Positions 40,648 through 49,886 of a stretch of 64,000 nucleotides of DNA are shown here, piece after piece. Location: the IMG/VR virus record IMGVR_UViG_3300013233_000093, positions 158,907 through 222,906 of that record, one strand, 5' to 3'. Made by a program: the position numbers and the translations under genes. The notes under the pieces were generated by a model. It was not told where the DNA came from. It did not search any database and saw only the letters and a list, made by a program, of their open reading frames with translations. Position 1 is the first letter of the stretch; every line of letters starts with the position of its first letter. This DNA comes from a virus.

Positions 40648-42069
40648 CTAGCTTGCGTCACCGCCCACATGTTTGTTTACTTGAGTCGCTATAAACAACT
40701 GCGTATCTGTCCAATGCTTTAAGACCTTCACGCCTAATGCATACGACGATGTATAACTACTTATGATGCCAGTGATTGCACTGGCGACTCGGTCGTTTTT
40801 GCCGATCTTGGTGAGGCGGGCGGTCTTAGCATAACCGGGCTCATGGAGAGACCCGTCTCGCAATGAATCTTCATTGCTTTCATGCGCCTTCTTTATTTCT
40901 TTATGCATCTCCTTGACCTTCCCCGACATGACCTTGGCCGTAACTTCCGAAAGCTCTACCAACTTAGCGACATTACCATGACGATTTATACGCTTATCTG
41001 TGGGGTCGTCAGGTATAACGTAATCGACCGGAATGTATATATGGTCGTGTTTATACGTATCGGGTAGGTAATCGAAGCTCCACGTCGGTATGGACTGGAC
41101 GTAGTCCACCTTCGTCCTCACCCGGCCACCTATTAACTGATCGTGGATAAGCGGTTCCTTGGTGTTAATTAATTCACCTGGCATAGCGATGCCTTGCTCC
41201 TCTAACCGCTCAGATAGATATGTGAGTGGCGGGGATATAAAACCCGACGTCTCAAAATAGTTGCGACTAATTGCATCGAGGTACCTTTCTTCTGCATCAG
41301 ACAAGGAGAAGCCACTGTCAAAATATGAGGACATGCGCTTTACTAACGCACCCGTGTTATTTAAGGTCGTGCGTGCCACTGTATTGTTGATCGCAGCGTA
41401 CGCGGTTCGGGCACAAACATCTCCGTTCACACCTATGTGATCTTTGTGATAGTCTATGTATTCGCCATCTTTATTAAAGAATCCCCATTTTAAAACGTGG
41501 TCTAGTTCCTTGTCACGTTTTCCACGAGGACATGGTACTGAGAAGAACCCCTCTTTGTCAGTAGGTGGTAAAAAAGGTTGCGCGTCTTCGTCGCGCTTCG
41601 AGGCTTCCTCTCTACGCGCGTCTTCGTCGCGCTTCGAGGCTTCCTTCTCACCGGAGATTATTTTGCGGGTATCTGTGTTTATCCTGTCTTCCCTTGCTTG
41701 GATTTTGCCTATGACGCCTCCCACGGGAGTAGGCTTCTCTTCATACACACTTCCAGGAGTATCAGGGTTAGTGCTGCCCTTACCTCCGGTAAGCCACTCC
41801 CAGAGTCTTTTAAGGCCGTTTACCACTGCCATGACTGCTTTTACTATAAGCTTCCACACAGCCTTAAAAGCACGTCCTATAAACTGCATGCCTGCCACAG
41901 TGTCTGCGCCTATGGAGTCGCCAGACACCCACTTCACACGGTCTTTGTCTAGGCAAAGCATACCGGCAATACTATCAGACTCCTCATAGATCTTAATAAC
42001 ACGACCACTAAGCACCCCATCCAACACCAACTCAGCATACTCCAACTCACTCACCACACTACTATCCAT
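40648..42069 (-). CDS. Internal head protein family member, 473 aa
   Basis: Shares with four other genes here an N-terminal propeptide-like region followed by a cationic amphipathic helix and a 'WLTGGK' turn: 'MQFIGRAFKAVWKLIVKAVMAVVNGLKRLWEWLTGGKGS', then 'PGSVYEEKPTPVGGVIGK'. After this comes a repeated 'EEASKRDEDA' segment (about 155-170) and a unique helical domain. In phiKZ-like phages such proteolysed, abundant proteins fill the capsid. ATG 42069 follows GGAGA. Confidence 0.6.
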   Translation of the reverse strand: MDSSVVSELEYAELVLDGVLSGRVIKIYEESDSIAGMLCLDKDRVKWVSGDSIGADTVAGMQFIGRAFKAVWKLIVKAVMAVVNGLKRLWEWLTGGKGSTNPDTPGSVYEEKPTPVGGVIGKIQAREDRINTDTRKIISGEKEASKRDEDARREEASKRDEDAQPFLPPTDKEGFFSVPCPRGKRDKELDHVLKWGFFNKDGEYIDYHKDHIGVNGDVCARTAYAAINNTVARTTLNNTGALVKRMSSYFDSGFSLSDAEERYLDAISRNYFETSGFISPPLTYLSERLEEQGIAMPGELINTKEPLIHDQLIGGRVRTKVDYVQSIPTWSFDYLPDTYKHDHIYIPVDYVIPDDPTDKRINRHGNVAKLVELSEVTAKVMSGKVKEMHKEIKKAHESNEDSLRDGSLHEPGYAKTARLTKIGKNDRVASAITGIISSYTSSYALGVKVLKHWTDTQLFIATQVNKHVGGDAS

Positions 42070-42100
42070 TACTGTTCTCCAGGTAATATACGACATAAGA

Positions 42101-42120
42101 TCAGCTCCTTAAGGAGCTGA
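42101..42120. terminator. 20-nt palindrome between head-protein genes
   Basis: Two 10-nt arms are fully self-complementary, between the stop of the upstream head gene and the next start (- strand direction). A likely attenuating terminator or processing site. Confidence 0.5.
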
Positions 42121-42136
42121 TCTGTATGTGGTTTAG

Positions 42137-43345
42137 TTACATAATCCCGGCAAGCAAAATCTTACGTTTAAGCTCTGTGTCATATGCAATCGTGGCCGTC
42201 AGCGATTTAACAGTTTTAGACAGTATTCCTAACGATGCAGTTTCCTCGCTTAGGTACGCTGAAAAAACGCGCGCGCGCGCAGTGGCTTCGGTTTCGTGGT
42301 CTTCTTCTTTTGATAAGGCACCTTCGACCAGTCTTCTACTGACCGTCACGCCCTTTGTAAGTGTGGCATGTGCCTTCTCCGTCGCATTCACGACGGCGGC
42401 AATCGCAGCATGGGTTTCCTTAACAACATCAGCATTTAATTCGCCGTTTTCGACAACAAGGGTGGTTAAGGATTGTGCTTGACCTGCGATCAAAGTCATC
42501 TTAAGCGACGTCCCCTTTTTTAGCATTGCAATTGACTTGCCTCCACCCATTAGCATCCCTGTAACCCATTCACCGTCTTTAAGGGCTCTAGGATCATCCT
42601 TTATACCCAGAGCGCCCAAAGCATTCTTTTTACGCGTGTGCACAATATCTACAAAACCGGCAAGGTTAAACTTGCCCTTAATGTCCAGTACCACGTGTTT
42701 AGCGGCGGTCAGCATCGCCTTCCCCCCGGTCTTCGCGTAAAGTGCCATGTATGAGTTAAGCATTTTGTATGTGGCCGCGGTGGCTTTGCTGTCAAGCCTT
42801 CCATCAGGCGAAACGATGCCGTTATCTTCTATCTTCTTAATTAAGTCGCTGAACTTTTTACGTACATCGCCGGTAAGTTTAATCTCGAAATCGAGGTCAA
42901 CAGTTGACGTAGGCGCGTACATGCCTTCCGGCAGTGCGGCGCGTGCCCAGTCTACGCCGTCCGAGATTGCCTTATTAATTTGGGCGGCGTGTCCGCGAAT
43001 CTTGGTGGCTGCCTTGTCTTGAGCCGCCATGGCCTTACCGATCACACCTCCTACTGGAGTATCGGTCTTTTCATAAGTGGCGCTGACAGTACCTTTATTG
43101 TTAGACTTCTTACCACCTGTGAGCCATTCCATCAGCTTTTTCAAGCCATTCACTACTGCCGTGACTGCTTTGACGATCATGTCCCATACAAACTTAAAGG
43201 ACTTCTTGATAAACTGCATGCCAGGTTGTTTGGCTTCCAATCCTCCAGCAATGCTATCGCCGTCGTACGGCATCTCGGTAACACTTCCATCGGTGACAGC
43301 GTCTAACAAAGAGATCGCTTCGCCTAATTCTACATATGCTTGCAT
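42137..43345 (-). CDS. Internal head protein family member, 402 aa
   Basis: Clear paralogue of the gene at 40648: 'MQFIKKSFKFVWDMIVKAVTAVVNGLKKLMEWLTGGKKS' then 'SATYEKTDTPVGGVIGKAMAAQDK'. The first 40 residues are acidic, as expected of a removable propeptide; G-L-E just before 'AKQPGMQF' fits the small-x-Glu type cleavage site of phiKZ-like head proteases. The C-terminal region differs among members. Confidence 0.6.
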   Translation of the reverse strand: MQAYVELGEAISLLDAVTDGSVTEMPYDGDSIAGGLEAKQPGMQFIKKSFKFVWDMIVKAVTAVVNGLKKLMEWLTGGKKSNNKGTVSATYEKTDTPVGGVIGKAMAAQDKAATKIRGHAAQINKAISDGVDWARAALPEGMYAPTSTVDLDFEIKLTGDVRKKFSDLIKKIEDNGIVSPDGRLDSKATAATYKMLNSYMALYAKTGGKAMLTAAKHVVLDIKGKFNLAGFVDIVHTRKKNALGALGIKDDPRALKDGEWVTGMLMGGGKSIAMLKKGTSLKMTLIAGQAQSLTTLVVENGELNADVVKETHAAIAAVVNATEKAHATLTKGVTVSRRLVEGALSKEEDHETEATARARVFSAYLSEETASLGILSKTVKSLTATIAYDTELKRKILLAGIM

Positions 43346-43358
43346 CGGTCACGTGTCC

Positions 43359-43958
43359 TTATTTAAGGTTAAGTAGTAAGGCTTCAAGTACGTCTACTTG
43401 GGCCTGAGTGTCGGCTGTACGTCCGATCCAGTGCTTTAACTCCGCATAAGCGGTGCGTCTGTCTGTGATCGCCGCTAGCCTATTGCGTTCCAGTAATGCA
43501 GCTTGTGCAGGGGTCACTGGAACCGTAATGGGATATCGATGTATCTGTACCTGTGGCATGACGCCAATAATGTCTGAACAGTAATCCTTAAACCCGTCTG
43601 TAATGGCGGTGATGTCCAGCTTGTCTGGAATCAATCCAAGGTCTGCGGATAAGATTACATTTGTGTAATCTGAAGTCTGTGCAGGTGGTGCAGCTACTAT
43701 ATATGATTCGGGTAAGTTTATCGCATTACCCGATGTCGTGCTGATAAGCGTGACTATTTTTCCACCTGTGGCTAGGTCTGCCGCGTAGACTGTGGCAGGT
43801 AATCCAAGCGGTTTGTAATGTGCGTTATACACATCCACGCCTGAAAGCTGTAAGGATTCAAAGGTCTCTATCGCACTGCATTTTAATACCTCTCCAGGAG
43901 CCACTGTGAAGGGCGCAGAGAGTTCGTATACACCAACCGCATCAATTGACGGTAACAC
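43359..43958 (-). CDS. Putative virion protein, 199 aa
   Basis: Unknown. It starts at GTG 43958, eight bases after GGAGG, and overlaps the upstream gene by 17 bases. The first two-thirds are beta-rich ('FTVAPGEVLKCSAIETFESLQLSG'), the end is helical ('TPAQAALLERNRLAAITDRRTAYAELKHWIGR'). Coupling to the next structural gene suggests they work together. Confidence 0.6.
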   Translation of the reverse strand: MLPSIDAVGVYELSAPFTVAPGEVLKCSAIETFESLQLSGVDVYNAHYKPLGLPATVYAADLATGGKIVTLISTTSGNAINLPESYIVAAPPAQTSDYTNVILSADLGLIPDKLDITAITDGFKDYCSDIIGVMPQVQIHRYPITVPVTPAQAALLERNRLAAITDRRTAYAELKHWIGRTADTQAQVDVLEALLLNLK

Positions 43959-45234
43959 TGTTTACCACCTCCAGATAGCTCTTACGGGTCACCAGCAGTT
44001 GCGATGTACCGTCTACGATAAACGTAAGGTAGTCTAGACGATTATCCGATAACCGAGACACATGTAACGGTAAATCTTGCGTACCGTCGTCAACTTCAGC
44101 TAATCGTATGACCTCTTCTATAGTAGCGACTGCATCGCGAGTGATGGACGTCAGTCTTCCTAAGTTCACGTCGTTAAGAGGAATGACAGCGTAATCAGGA
44201 TACAGTGTACGGAACGGAGTCCGATCGCCAATGCCCATGGGTACTGCTACAAAGCCAATGGACTTATAATGCGTGGTGGCGTGTATTGCACTGCTAAGGT
44301 AGTCTACTGCGTCTGTGGGGAACACAATACCAAGTGCATCCAGAATATCCCCTGGTGATGTCACAGGTGAATACTGATAATCCGTGGTGCCACTGGAACG
44401 AATGGACACATTATCCCATCTTGGAATAATCGTCAGTGTGTTTCTGACAATGATGTCAGGTACACGTTCTTGCCAGTAGTCTGGTGTAAGTCCCGTGGTT
44501 TCCAACAGATACTTACGAATCGCATCCAGTTGGTTTTGCGCATCACTGGCTTGTTTGCCGTAACACACCAACGCCCACGTGAGCATAATGGATTCCAGGG
44601 AGACAGGATCGATCCATTTCAACTCCATGGTCTCGACTGTGGTTTCTGGATCTCCGTCCTTGGCTAACTCTAATGCCTTATAATGCGTAGCCACATTGAT
44701 CTGTGACAACGACCAGCGCAAATCAGCAGCAGTCCCTTTAAGGTCGTTTACATTTGGTACGGGTGGCACAACACGGACGTCGTACTCGTCGTAGGTCTCT
44801 TGGAAACTGGTGTCTGATAACCAGATCTTTACATCGCAAGACACCGTCCCGTAAACGACACTCCACGCTACCCAAGCGGGTAGCGTAACGCTTCCACTGA
44901 CCATTGATGGTCCAGCGGAGATGTTACTCAGTTGGTTGTTTCTGGTAGATAGCTGATCTGCGAAATCTGAATCCGGTGTGGCATGGATTACAAAGTCGTT
45001 TAGCACGGCCAATGTGGTCAGGTCAAAGCCATCTGGTACGTGCGTGGACACACTGTCCAGCTTAGAACTGAAAACCACCAGTGAGACTTCAGGATATAGC
45101 TTATCCGCTAAGTTGGTTTTACTGGTGCTGTATGTGCGACTGATGGGCGATAGCTCACCAAAGCCCGCTGTGTTACCTGTAACGCTATCAAGCTCTTTGT
45201 TGATGTTACAGAAACCCTTTAAAGAATATCCCAT
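43942..45234 (-). CDS. Putative virion structural protein, 430 aa
   Basis: Unknown mixed alpha/beta protein without signal peptide or membrane segment. The N-terminal 180 residues are beta-rich ('GSVTLPAWVAWSVVYGTVSCDVKIWL'), with a helical middle. Position between head and tail genes and length suggest a structural part. Paired with the 199-aa gene. Confidence 0.6.
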   Translation of the reverse strand: MGYSLKGFCNINKELDSVTGNTAGFGELSPISRTYSTSKTNLADKLYPEVSLVVFSSKLDSVSTHVPDGFDLTTLAVLNDFVIHATPDSDFADQLSTRNNQLSNISAGPSMVSGSVTLPAWVAWSVVYGTVSCDVKIWLSDTSFQETYDEYDVRVVPPVPNVNDLKGTAADLRWSLSQINVATHYKALELAKDGDPETTVETMELKWIDPVSLESIMLTWALVCYGKQASDAQNQLDAIRKYLLETTGLTPDYWQERVPDIIVRNTLTIIPRWDNVSIRSSGTTDYQYSPVTSPGDILDALGIVFPTDAVDYLSSAIHATTHYKSIGFVAVPMGIGDRTPFRTLYPDYAVIPLNDVNLGRLTSITRDAVATIEEVIRLAEVDDGTQDLPLHVSRLSDNRLDYLTFIVDGTSQLLVTRKSYLEVVNSVTVN

Positions 45235-45296
45235 GGTGACCTCCCAGCGGTCATTTAATTATTAACGATGCATAAATTTAATGGACGGATGATCCG

Positions 45297-45551
45297 ATGA
45301 CTTACGACGAACCTAGCTTTTTAAATTACTTGTGGTCTGCGCGTCCTGATTGGATTCGCTTAGATGCAAAAACCTTGCTGATTACTCTGGTTTCGATTGT
45401 ACTCATTGGATTGTTCATCGGTGTGGCATTGTCTGCTGGCGACACTGACTCTGTCAGAACCGTCATAGAAAAAACCGCTACATTGGATACATACGCTTTA
45501 GACGAGTTACGTAACTACAATTCCCTGTTGGATTCACTTAGGAGACATTAA
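45297..45551 (+). CDS. Possible inner-membrane spanin, 84 aa
   Basis: A 26-residue N-terminal segment is followed by one membrane helix ('TLLITLVSIVLIGLFIGVAL') and a short charged periplasmic part. The next gene, starting on its last base, encodes a lipoprotein. That order fits an inner- and outer-membrane spanin pair, which fuse the membranes in the last step of lysis. The periplasmic part is short for a spanin, so this remains tentative. Confidence 0.45.
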   Translation: MTYDEPSFLNYLWSARPDWIRLDAKTLLITLVSIVLIGLFIGVALSAGDTDSVRTVIEKTATLDTYALDELRNYNSLLDSLRRH

Positions 45552-45994
45552 TGCGATACATTATGTTACCACTTCTTGTGCTGCTGTCTGGCTGTGCACA
45601 TACCGTAAGACCCCCTATCGAGGTAAACGTACCGCCTGCTATGGCACCGAACATCATTGTTAATGTCACCCCCACTCCACAGTCGTGTCCTGAGCAAAAA
45701 ATACACGTGGTGCTAAAGGACAAGATTGTCTATCGTGATAAGAAATGTCCTGTGTTACACAAGCCAGTTGCGTTAAGTCCCGTGAGTAAGGACGACTGTA
45801 CCATGTCAAAATCCGATTATCTGGCATTGAAGACGTATCCCGACTACGAACTGCCGCCAGCAGCTACGGATAAAAAACCCTCACTTGGCCTCGTGATTAA
45901 TCACTACCGTACGACATTACATGAGGCAGTAACTGCTTTACGTAAACTGGAAGACACAAACAAGGGGATTGTGAATCGTGTTAAGTGCAATTGA
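45551..45994 (+). CDS. Lipoprotein, possible outer-membrane spanin, 147 aa
   Basis: The signal sequence ends in a lipobox L-S-G-C at residues 12-15. The mature part starts with a Pro-rich stretch ('VRPPIEVNVPPAMAPNIIVNVTPTPQSCPEQK'), as in Rz1-type spanins, but is longer. It has four further Cys residues that could pair. It overlaps the RNase H gene by 17 bases. A lipid-anchored lysis or superinfection function is possible. Confidence 0.5.
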   Translation: MRYIMLPLLVLLSGCAHTVRPPIEVNVPPAMAPNIIVNVTPTPQSCPEQKIHVVLKDKIVYRDKKCPVLHKPVALSPVSKDDCTMSKSDYLALKTYPDYELPPAATDKKPSLGLVINHYRTTLHEAVTALRKLEDTNKGIVNRVKCN

Positions 45995-47327
45995 GGTACC
46001 TGAGGTAGCGGCGGAGTCGTGTGAAGTGTATGTGGATGGTGGATCTGCACCTACTAATCCTGGACCAGGGTCTTGGGGGTTTTACGGGAAGTCCAGTGAT
46101 GGACTGGAGTATAATGCATGCGGTCACTGTGGGGATCACGTGACGAACAACCGTGCTGAGTTAACTGGGTATATCCGTGTATTGGAGACGGCGATTCATC
46201 AACGCTGGAAACAAGTACACGTTATCTTTGACAGCATGTACGTTTTGAAGGGTTCTTCTGAATGGATGGCTAAGTGGATCAAAGCCGGTTGGAAGAAGTC
46301 TTCGGGCGACGCCATATCGAATCGTGATGGCTGGGAGCGTGTGAATCAACTTCAGATCCATTTGAAGTCAGAAGGCGTTAAGGTGACACGGCAATGGGTG
46401 AAGGGTCACAGTGGCGTAGAAGGTAACGAGATCGCGGATCAGCTTGTGCATAAGGCAAGACAGGCTGCTAAGAACGGCGAGAAGCGTGACGTTATTACCA
46501 TGAAGACCGAGAAGGAAGTCAAACGTAAACCTAAGGCGTCTGTGTACAACAAGTTGCTGGCTGGTAAGACGATGTTGTTTTACACCAATGCACCTCGTAT
46601 AATGGAAGACGGCTACCACGTATACACAATGAACAGTTACTACGGAAAGAATCCGCTAGGTGAACTGCATGGCGTAGACAGCGTAGATGCACATTACTCT
46701 GTGATTATGACCAAAGATCCTGTAACGCAGATAGACGACATTATGCGGGTGCAAGATAAAGTCACTCCTGATGACTTCGTACATCCAGTAGCTGCTATTA
46801 TGTCCAGTATCGTGAAGCCTGTAAACTGGGAAGTGTTGACTGAAACTAAGGGCGTCCATTTAAAGCACCGTAGGCTATCCCTAGAGACGATGGAAGGAGA
46901 ACCCATCACCAACTACATCCGACCGCCTAGAACCGCTTACATGGCAATGGACAAGCTCTCATTCATGATCGGACAGCTCACGTCGATACGTGAAGACAGT
47001 ATTGGTAAAGATAAACTGCACGACGTCACAGACTTGTTCTACGAAAAGGATAAGAAAGGCAATCTAAAGATCACAGAAGGTCTAAAGTCACAGTCGATTA
47101 AGATACCCGTAAAGATGTGCGGTAAAACCGTATCACTTACGCTATCCCTAGGCATTGACATTCCACCACGTAATAACTTTACCGCCATAGGTAAGGCAAC
47201 AAAAGACATAAAGATTCAGATCTATACGTACGATGCAATGAAGAATAACTTTCGTTACGGATTAGTAATAACCACAGATGATGATTACGCGCTCTATCGG
47301 AGCTCTGCCAATTTAAAGATGGTGTAA
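45978..47327 (+). CDS. RNase HI with long C-terminal extension, 449 aa
   Basis: Residues 15-165 form an RNase H domain with all catalytic positions: D20 ('YVDGGS'), E61 ('NRAEL'), D85 ('IFDSMY'), and H144/D154 ('HSGVEGNEIAD'). It cleaves RNA in RNA-DNA hybrids, for instance primers. The C-terminal 280 residues match nothing I recognise and may target it to a partner. phiKZ-like phages carry RNase H-like genes in the same neighbourhood as their UvsX homologue. Confidence 0.85.
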   Translation: MLSAIEVPEVAAESCEVYVDGGSAPTNPGPGSWGFYGKSSDGLEYNACGHCGDHVTNNRAELTGYIRVLETAIHQRWKQVHVIFDSMYVLKGSSEWMAKWIKAGWKKSSGDAISNRDGWERVNQLQIHLKSEGVKVTRQWVKGHSGVEGNEIADQLVHKARQAAKNGEKRDVITMKTEKEVKRKPKASVYNKLLAGKTMLFYTNAPRIMEDGYHVYTMNSYYGKNPLGELHGVDSVDAHYSVIMTKDPVTQIDDIMRVQDKVTPDDFVHPVAAIMSSIVKPVNWEVLTETKGVHLKHRRLSLETMEGEPITNYIRPPRTAYMAMDKLSFMIGQLTSIREDSIGKDKLHDVTDLFYEKDKKGNLKITEGLKSQSIKIPVKMCGKTVSLTLSLGIDIPPRNNFTAIGKATKDIKIQIYTYDAMKNNFRYGLVITTDDDYALYRSSANLKMV

Positions 47328-47335
47328 AAGCCATC

Positions 47336-47365
47336 CATCCACTGACTCCTAGGAGTCAGTGGATG
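47336..47365. terminator. Bidirectional terminator, 30-nt perfect palindrome
   Basis: Two 15-nt arms are fully complementary with no unpaired centre. It separates RNase H from the convergent head-protein gene. Confidence 0.75.
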
Positions 47366-47374
47366 TTGTGCTGT

Positions 47375-48748
47375 TTAGTCGGTAGCGCCTAAGACGTCGG
47401 TTAGAATCTCCTCCGTCATTTTGGAGTAAATAGTCAATGCGTTATTGGCGCGTGATATGATAATCAAGAACTCTTTAATGAACAACAAGAGGACTTTATT
47501 AATCGTAAGGTACATACGTCGTAACTTACTCATCTCAGCGACCACTGTGGTTTTCTTGTTGTTTTTCCACCCGCCGTTTACCATCTTCACCGCTTCATCA
47601 CGGAAACCACCAACAAGCTTCCATGCGTCCTTTACAGACTTCTCTGTCTTAGCCATTAACACATCAAAGCTTTTAGCCTTCCACGCAATCTGTCCTTTAC
47701 TTTGTATGAACAAAGAAGTAGGTTCACTGGCATGCGTTGTTACGCGCATCACGTCAACCGTGCCGTCATCGTGATACAGGAGACGGATGCGTTTCTTTGC
47801 CATCAGCAATTCGGTGTCGTATGCGTTGCCCTGTACATGGGTTGCTTCGTGCATTCTAAAGATCGCAGGCAGTTCTTCGGTTAACGCCGTTTGCAACAAC
47901 TCTTGATGCTCGACTAGGCCACCCAGTACTTCATCTTCATCGTCACTAGAGAAGCTGCCTTTCTTTTTGAACTCTGCTAGAAACTTAGTCGCGGCGATAT
48001 CTGCTTGTCGAACTGACGCAAACAGTTTAGAAAGTCCTTCGATTGCCCGTGTGTTAATCGCGGCCTTTAACGTGCGCTCTGCTTCTGCCGTGTTCATACG
48101 GTTAATGTCGTCTTCCGTAGCAGGATAGCTGGTAGCCAACACACCGAGCTGTTGTTTGTACTTGTCAGTCAATGACTTGTACAGCTTTATCTCAGTGATT
48201 GCGACGGCTACTGCATCACGAGGTTCTGACTTTTCCTTATTGGGTTCGGACGCAGACGTATCTTGTCCAGCAGAACCTGCCTTAGAGACAGTCTCTGTTG
48301 TATCCTTAGCACGGACTTTCTCTTCTGTGTTGACTTCCTGCACCTTTTTAGCAGTGACTTCGTCTAACACATTAGAACCTGCCTTCTTACCTACCGCAGC
48401 TGCTTTTGGAATGGCCTTGGCGTCTGCCTTATCCCGGGCACCCATGTCCCCACCGACCTTGCCTTTAGTCTTCGGCGATTTCTTTTTATACTCACCACCA
48501 GCGACGTTATGTGGTGGGAATGTGGTACCACTAAACAACCAGTCGAAGAACTTTGTAATCCACGATCCCACTTTGCGTATGGCTGCGATAATGGCGTCCC
48601 ACACGGCTTTGACCATACGGCCAAATGCCTGTGTACCTGCCATTACACGTTCTATGTCAGCATGCATGGAATCGCCCTCGCTGGTGCGATGTCCCATCAA
48701 TCTATCCAACTCAGCACACGCGCTTTCTAATGAAGCTTCGATGGTCAT
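47375..48748 (-). CDS. Internal head protein family member, 457 aa
   Basis: The family helix is 'FGRMVKAVWDAIIAAIRKVGSWITKFFDWLFSG', followed by a basic stretch and 'GGEYKKKSPKTKGKVGGDMGARDKADAK'. This parallels 'GSVYEEK..PVGG..GK..A.D' in the others. Residues 105-170 are Lys/Glu/Ala-rich and probably disordered. The ATGA overlap with the upstream family member indicates coupled translation. The start follows GGAGG. Confidence 0.55.
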   Translation of the reverse strand: MTIEASLESACAELDRLMGHRTSEGDSMHADIERVMAGTQAFGRMVKAVWDAIIAAIRKVGSWITKFFDWLFSGTTFPPHNVAGGEYKKKSPKTKGKVGGDMGARDKADAKAIPKAAAVGKKAGSNVLDEVTAKKVQEVNTEEKVRAKDTTETVSKAGSAGQDTSASEPNKEKSEPRDAVAVAITEIKLYKSLTDKYKQQLGVLATSYPATEDDINRMNTAEAERTLKAAINTRAIEGLSKLFASVRQADIAATKFLAEFKKKGSFSSDDEDEVLGGLVEHQELLQTALTEELPAIFRMHEATHVQGNAYDTELLMAKKRIRLLYHDDGTVDVMRVTTHASEPTSLFIQSKGQIAWKAKSFDVLMAKTEKSVKDAWKLVGGFRDEAVKMVNGGWKNNKKTTVVAEMSKLRRMYLTINKVLLLFIKEFLIIISRANNALTIYSKMTEEILTDVLGATD

Positions 48749-49575
48749 AGTACGTCCTCCAATACATCCACAGTACGGTTATGCGCTGCGATGGCTGCAC
48801 GGGTGTTATACACCAGTACACCTAACAGCTCGGTTTCTTTTGCAGCGGTCTCTACCATGGCGACCAGTAACCGGATTGTGTTTTTATTCTTAGACGCAAT
48901 GCCGGGTTCTTCTTCTACCACTTCCACATACTCGCGAATGGCTTCGGACAGCATTAACTCTGACTTAGCCAGGTCTTTAAGATCAAGGTCATCAATGAGA
49001 TCGTAAAGATCTTCGATTAACTGATTGGCTGTTTCGAAGTCTCTGCCTGACCGATAGACCTTATCAAACCGTGCAGTACCGTTGCCCTCACTACGACGGA
49101 CATCTGTGTTGTACGCGACACCAAGTGACTTGACGATTTTACTCACGTCCCGGACTTCCACGTCCTTAGGTGCCCACAGTTCATTTTGTTCGCGAGTCGT
49201 GGTGACTGCATGCTCGAAGTATTTACGTAACGGGATATACACGCGTTGTTCTATGTCTTGGATTTCCCGCACAGCGGAGATCATAGCTTCGTAATGCGGC
49301 ACGACTTCTCCCACCATATCCAGTGGCACACTGATTGCCAGATCTTCGTACATAGACGGGCTGATCGTCTGCATCACACGCGCAGCCGACTTCCCGTTTT
49401 TAGGTTTGGTGCGCAAGGGCACAAACAACAGCGCGACGTCATTAGCTATGGAACGCAGTGCCTTGCCAATCGCCTTAAAGCCATTTACAACGCTGTCCCA
49501 AATCTTACCCTGTCCGCCGAACACTGACGCATCCTGCGTACGATCCAGGTACGCTTTCATTTCATAAGAACGCAT
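48745..49575 (-). CDS. Internal head protein family member, 276 aa
   Basis: Start chosen at ATG 49575, directly after a strong GAGAGGAGG site. The helix is 'IWDSVVNGFKAIGKALRSIANDVALLF'; the 'WLTGG' turn is missing, so it is a divergent member. The rest is helical and acidic. The same frame continues open upstream of the start (see the next entry). Confidence 0.5.
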   Translation of the reverse strand: MRSYEMKAYLDRTQDASVFGGQGKIWDSVVNGFKAIGKALRSIANDVALLFVPLRTKPKNGKSAARVMQTISPSMYEDLAISVPLDMVGEVVPHYEAMISAVREIQDIEQRVYIPLRKYFEHAVTTTREQNELWAPKDVEVRDVSKIVKSLGVAYNTDVRRSEGNGTARFDKVYRSGRDFETANQLIEDLYDLIDDLDLKDLAKSELMLSEAIREYVEVVEEEPGIASKNKNTIRLLVAMVETAAKETELLGVLVYNTRAAIAAHNRTVDVLEDVL

Positions 49576-49860
49576 TACACGCCCTCCTCTCTTAGTTAGT
49601 AAGTCCAGTCGGACAATTAAATCGTCTATACCGCGCACTACCCAGTCTGTAAAAACCCTGCTTAAGTGCATCATTGGCGTTTGTGTCGCATACAAGAACG
49701 AAGTAGCATTCCATGCGATAAACGCATCGGTGTTCTTTAGCTTGTTATAAACGCATTCCGTGCGACGGAGACCATCTTACATAGTCCATGCCCCACCTCG
49801 CGTCAATCACTCTTCCGGGATAGGCAATCCATCCAAGGCGCCTTCGTAATCAGTATGCAT
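49576..49860 (-). pseudogene. Interrupted in-frame extension upstream of a head-protein gene
   Basis: This 311-base gap (49576-49886) has no normal gene. On the - strand, in the frame of the gene at 48745, an ATG at 49860 with a GGAG site gives 17 residues ('MHTDYEGALDGLPIPEE'), then TGA (49807-49809). Nine codons later comes TAA, and the frame then stays open for about 70 codons into the real start ('NKLKNTDAFIAWNATSFLYATQTPMMHLSRVF'). It reads like a small decayed gene or lost 5' end, or a separate 17-aa peptide gene. Confidence 0.35.
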
Positions 49861-49886
49861 GCGCTTCTCCACAAGTGGCCGCTGGG

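Noticed and set aside
42083-42090. TATATTAC on the - strand just before the head-protein gene at 40648
   Set aside because: It lies only about 14 bases from the start codon, next to the ribosome site, and lacks the flanking early motif; the gene should be late.
49700-49886. A possible tRNA in the only gap over 300 bases
   Set aside because: No cloverleaf with acceptor, anticodon and T arms could be formed on either strand.
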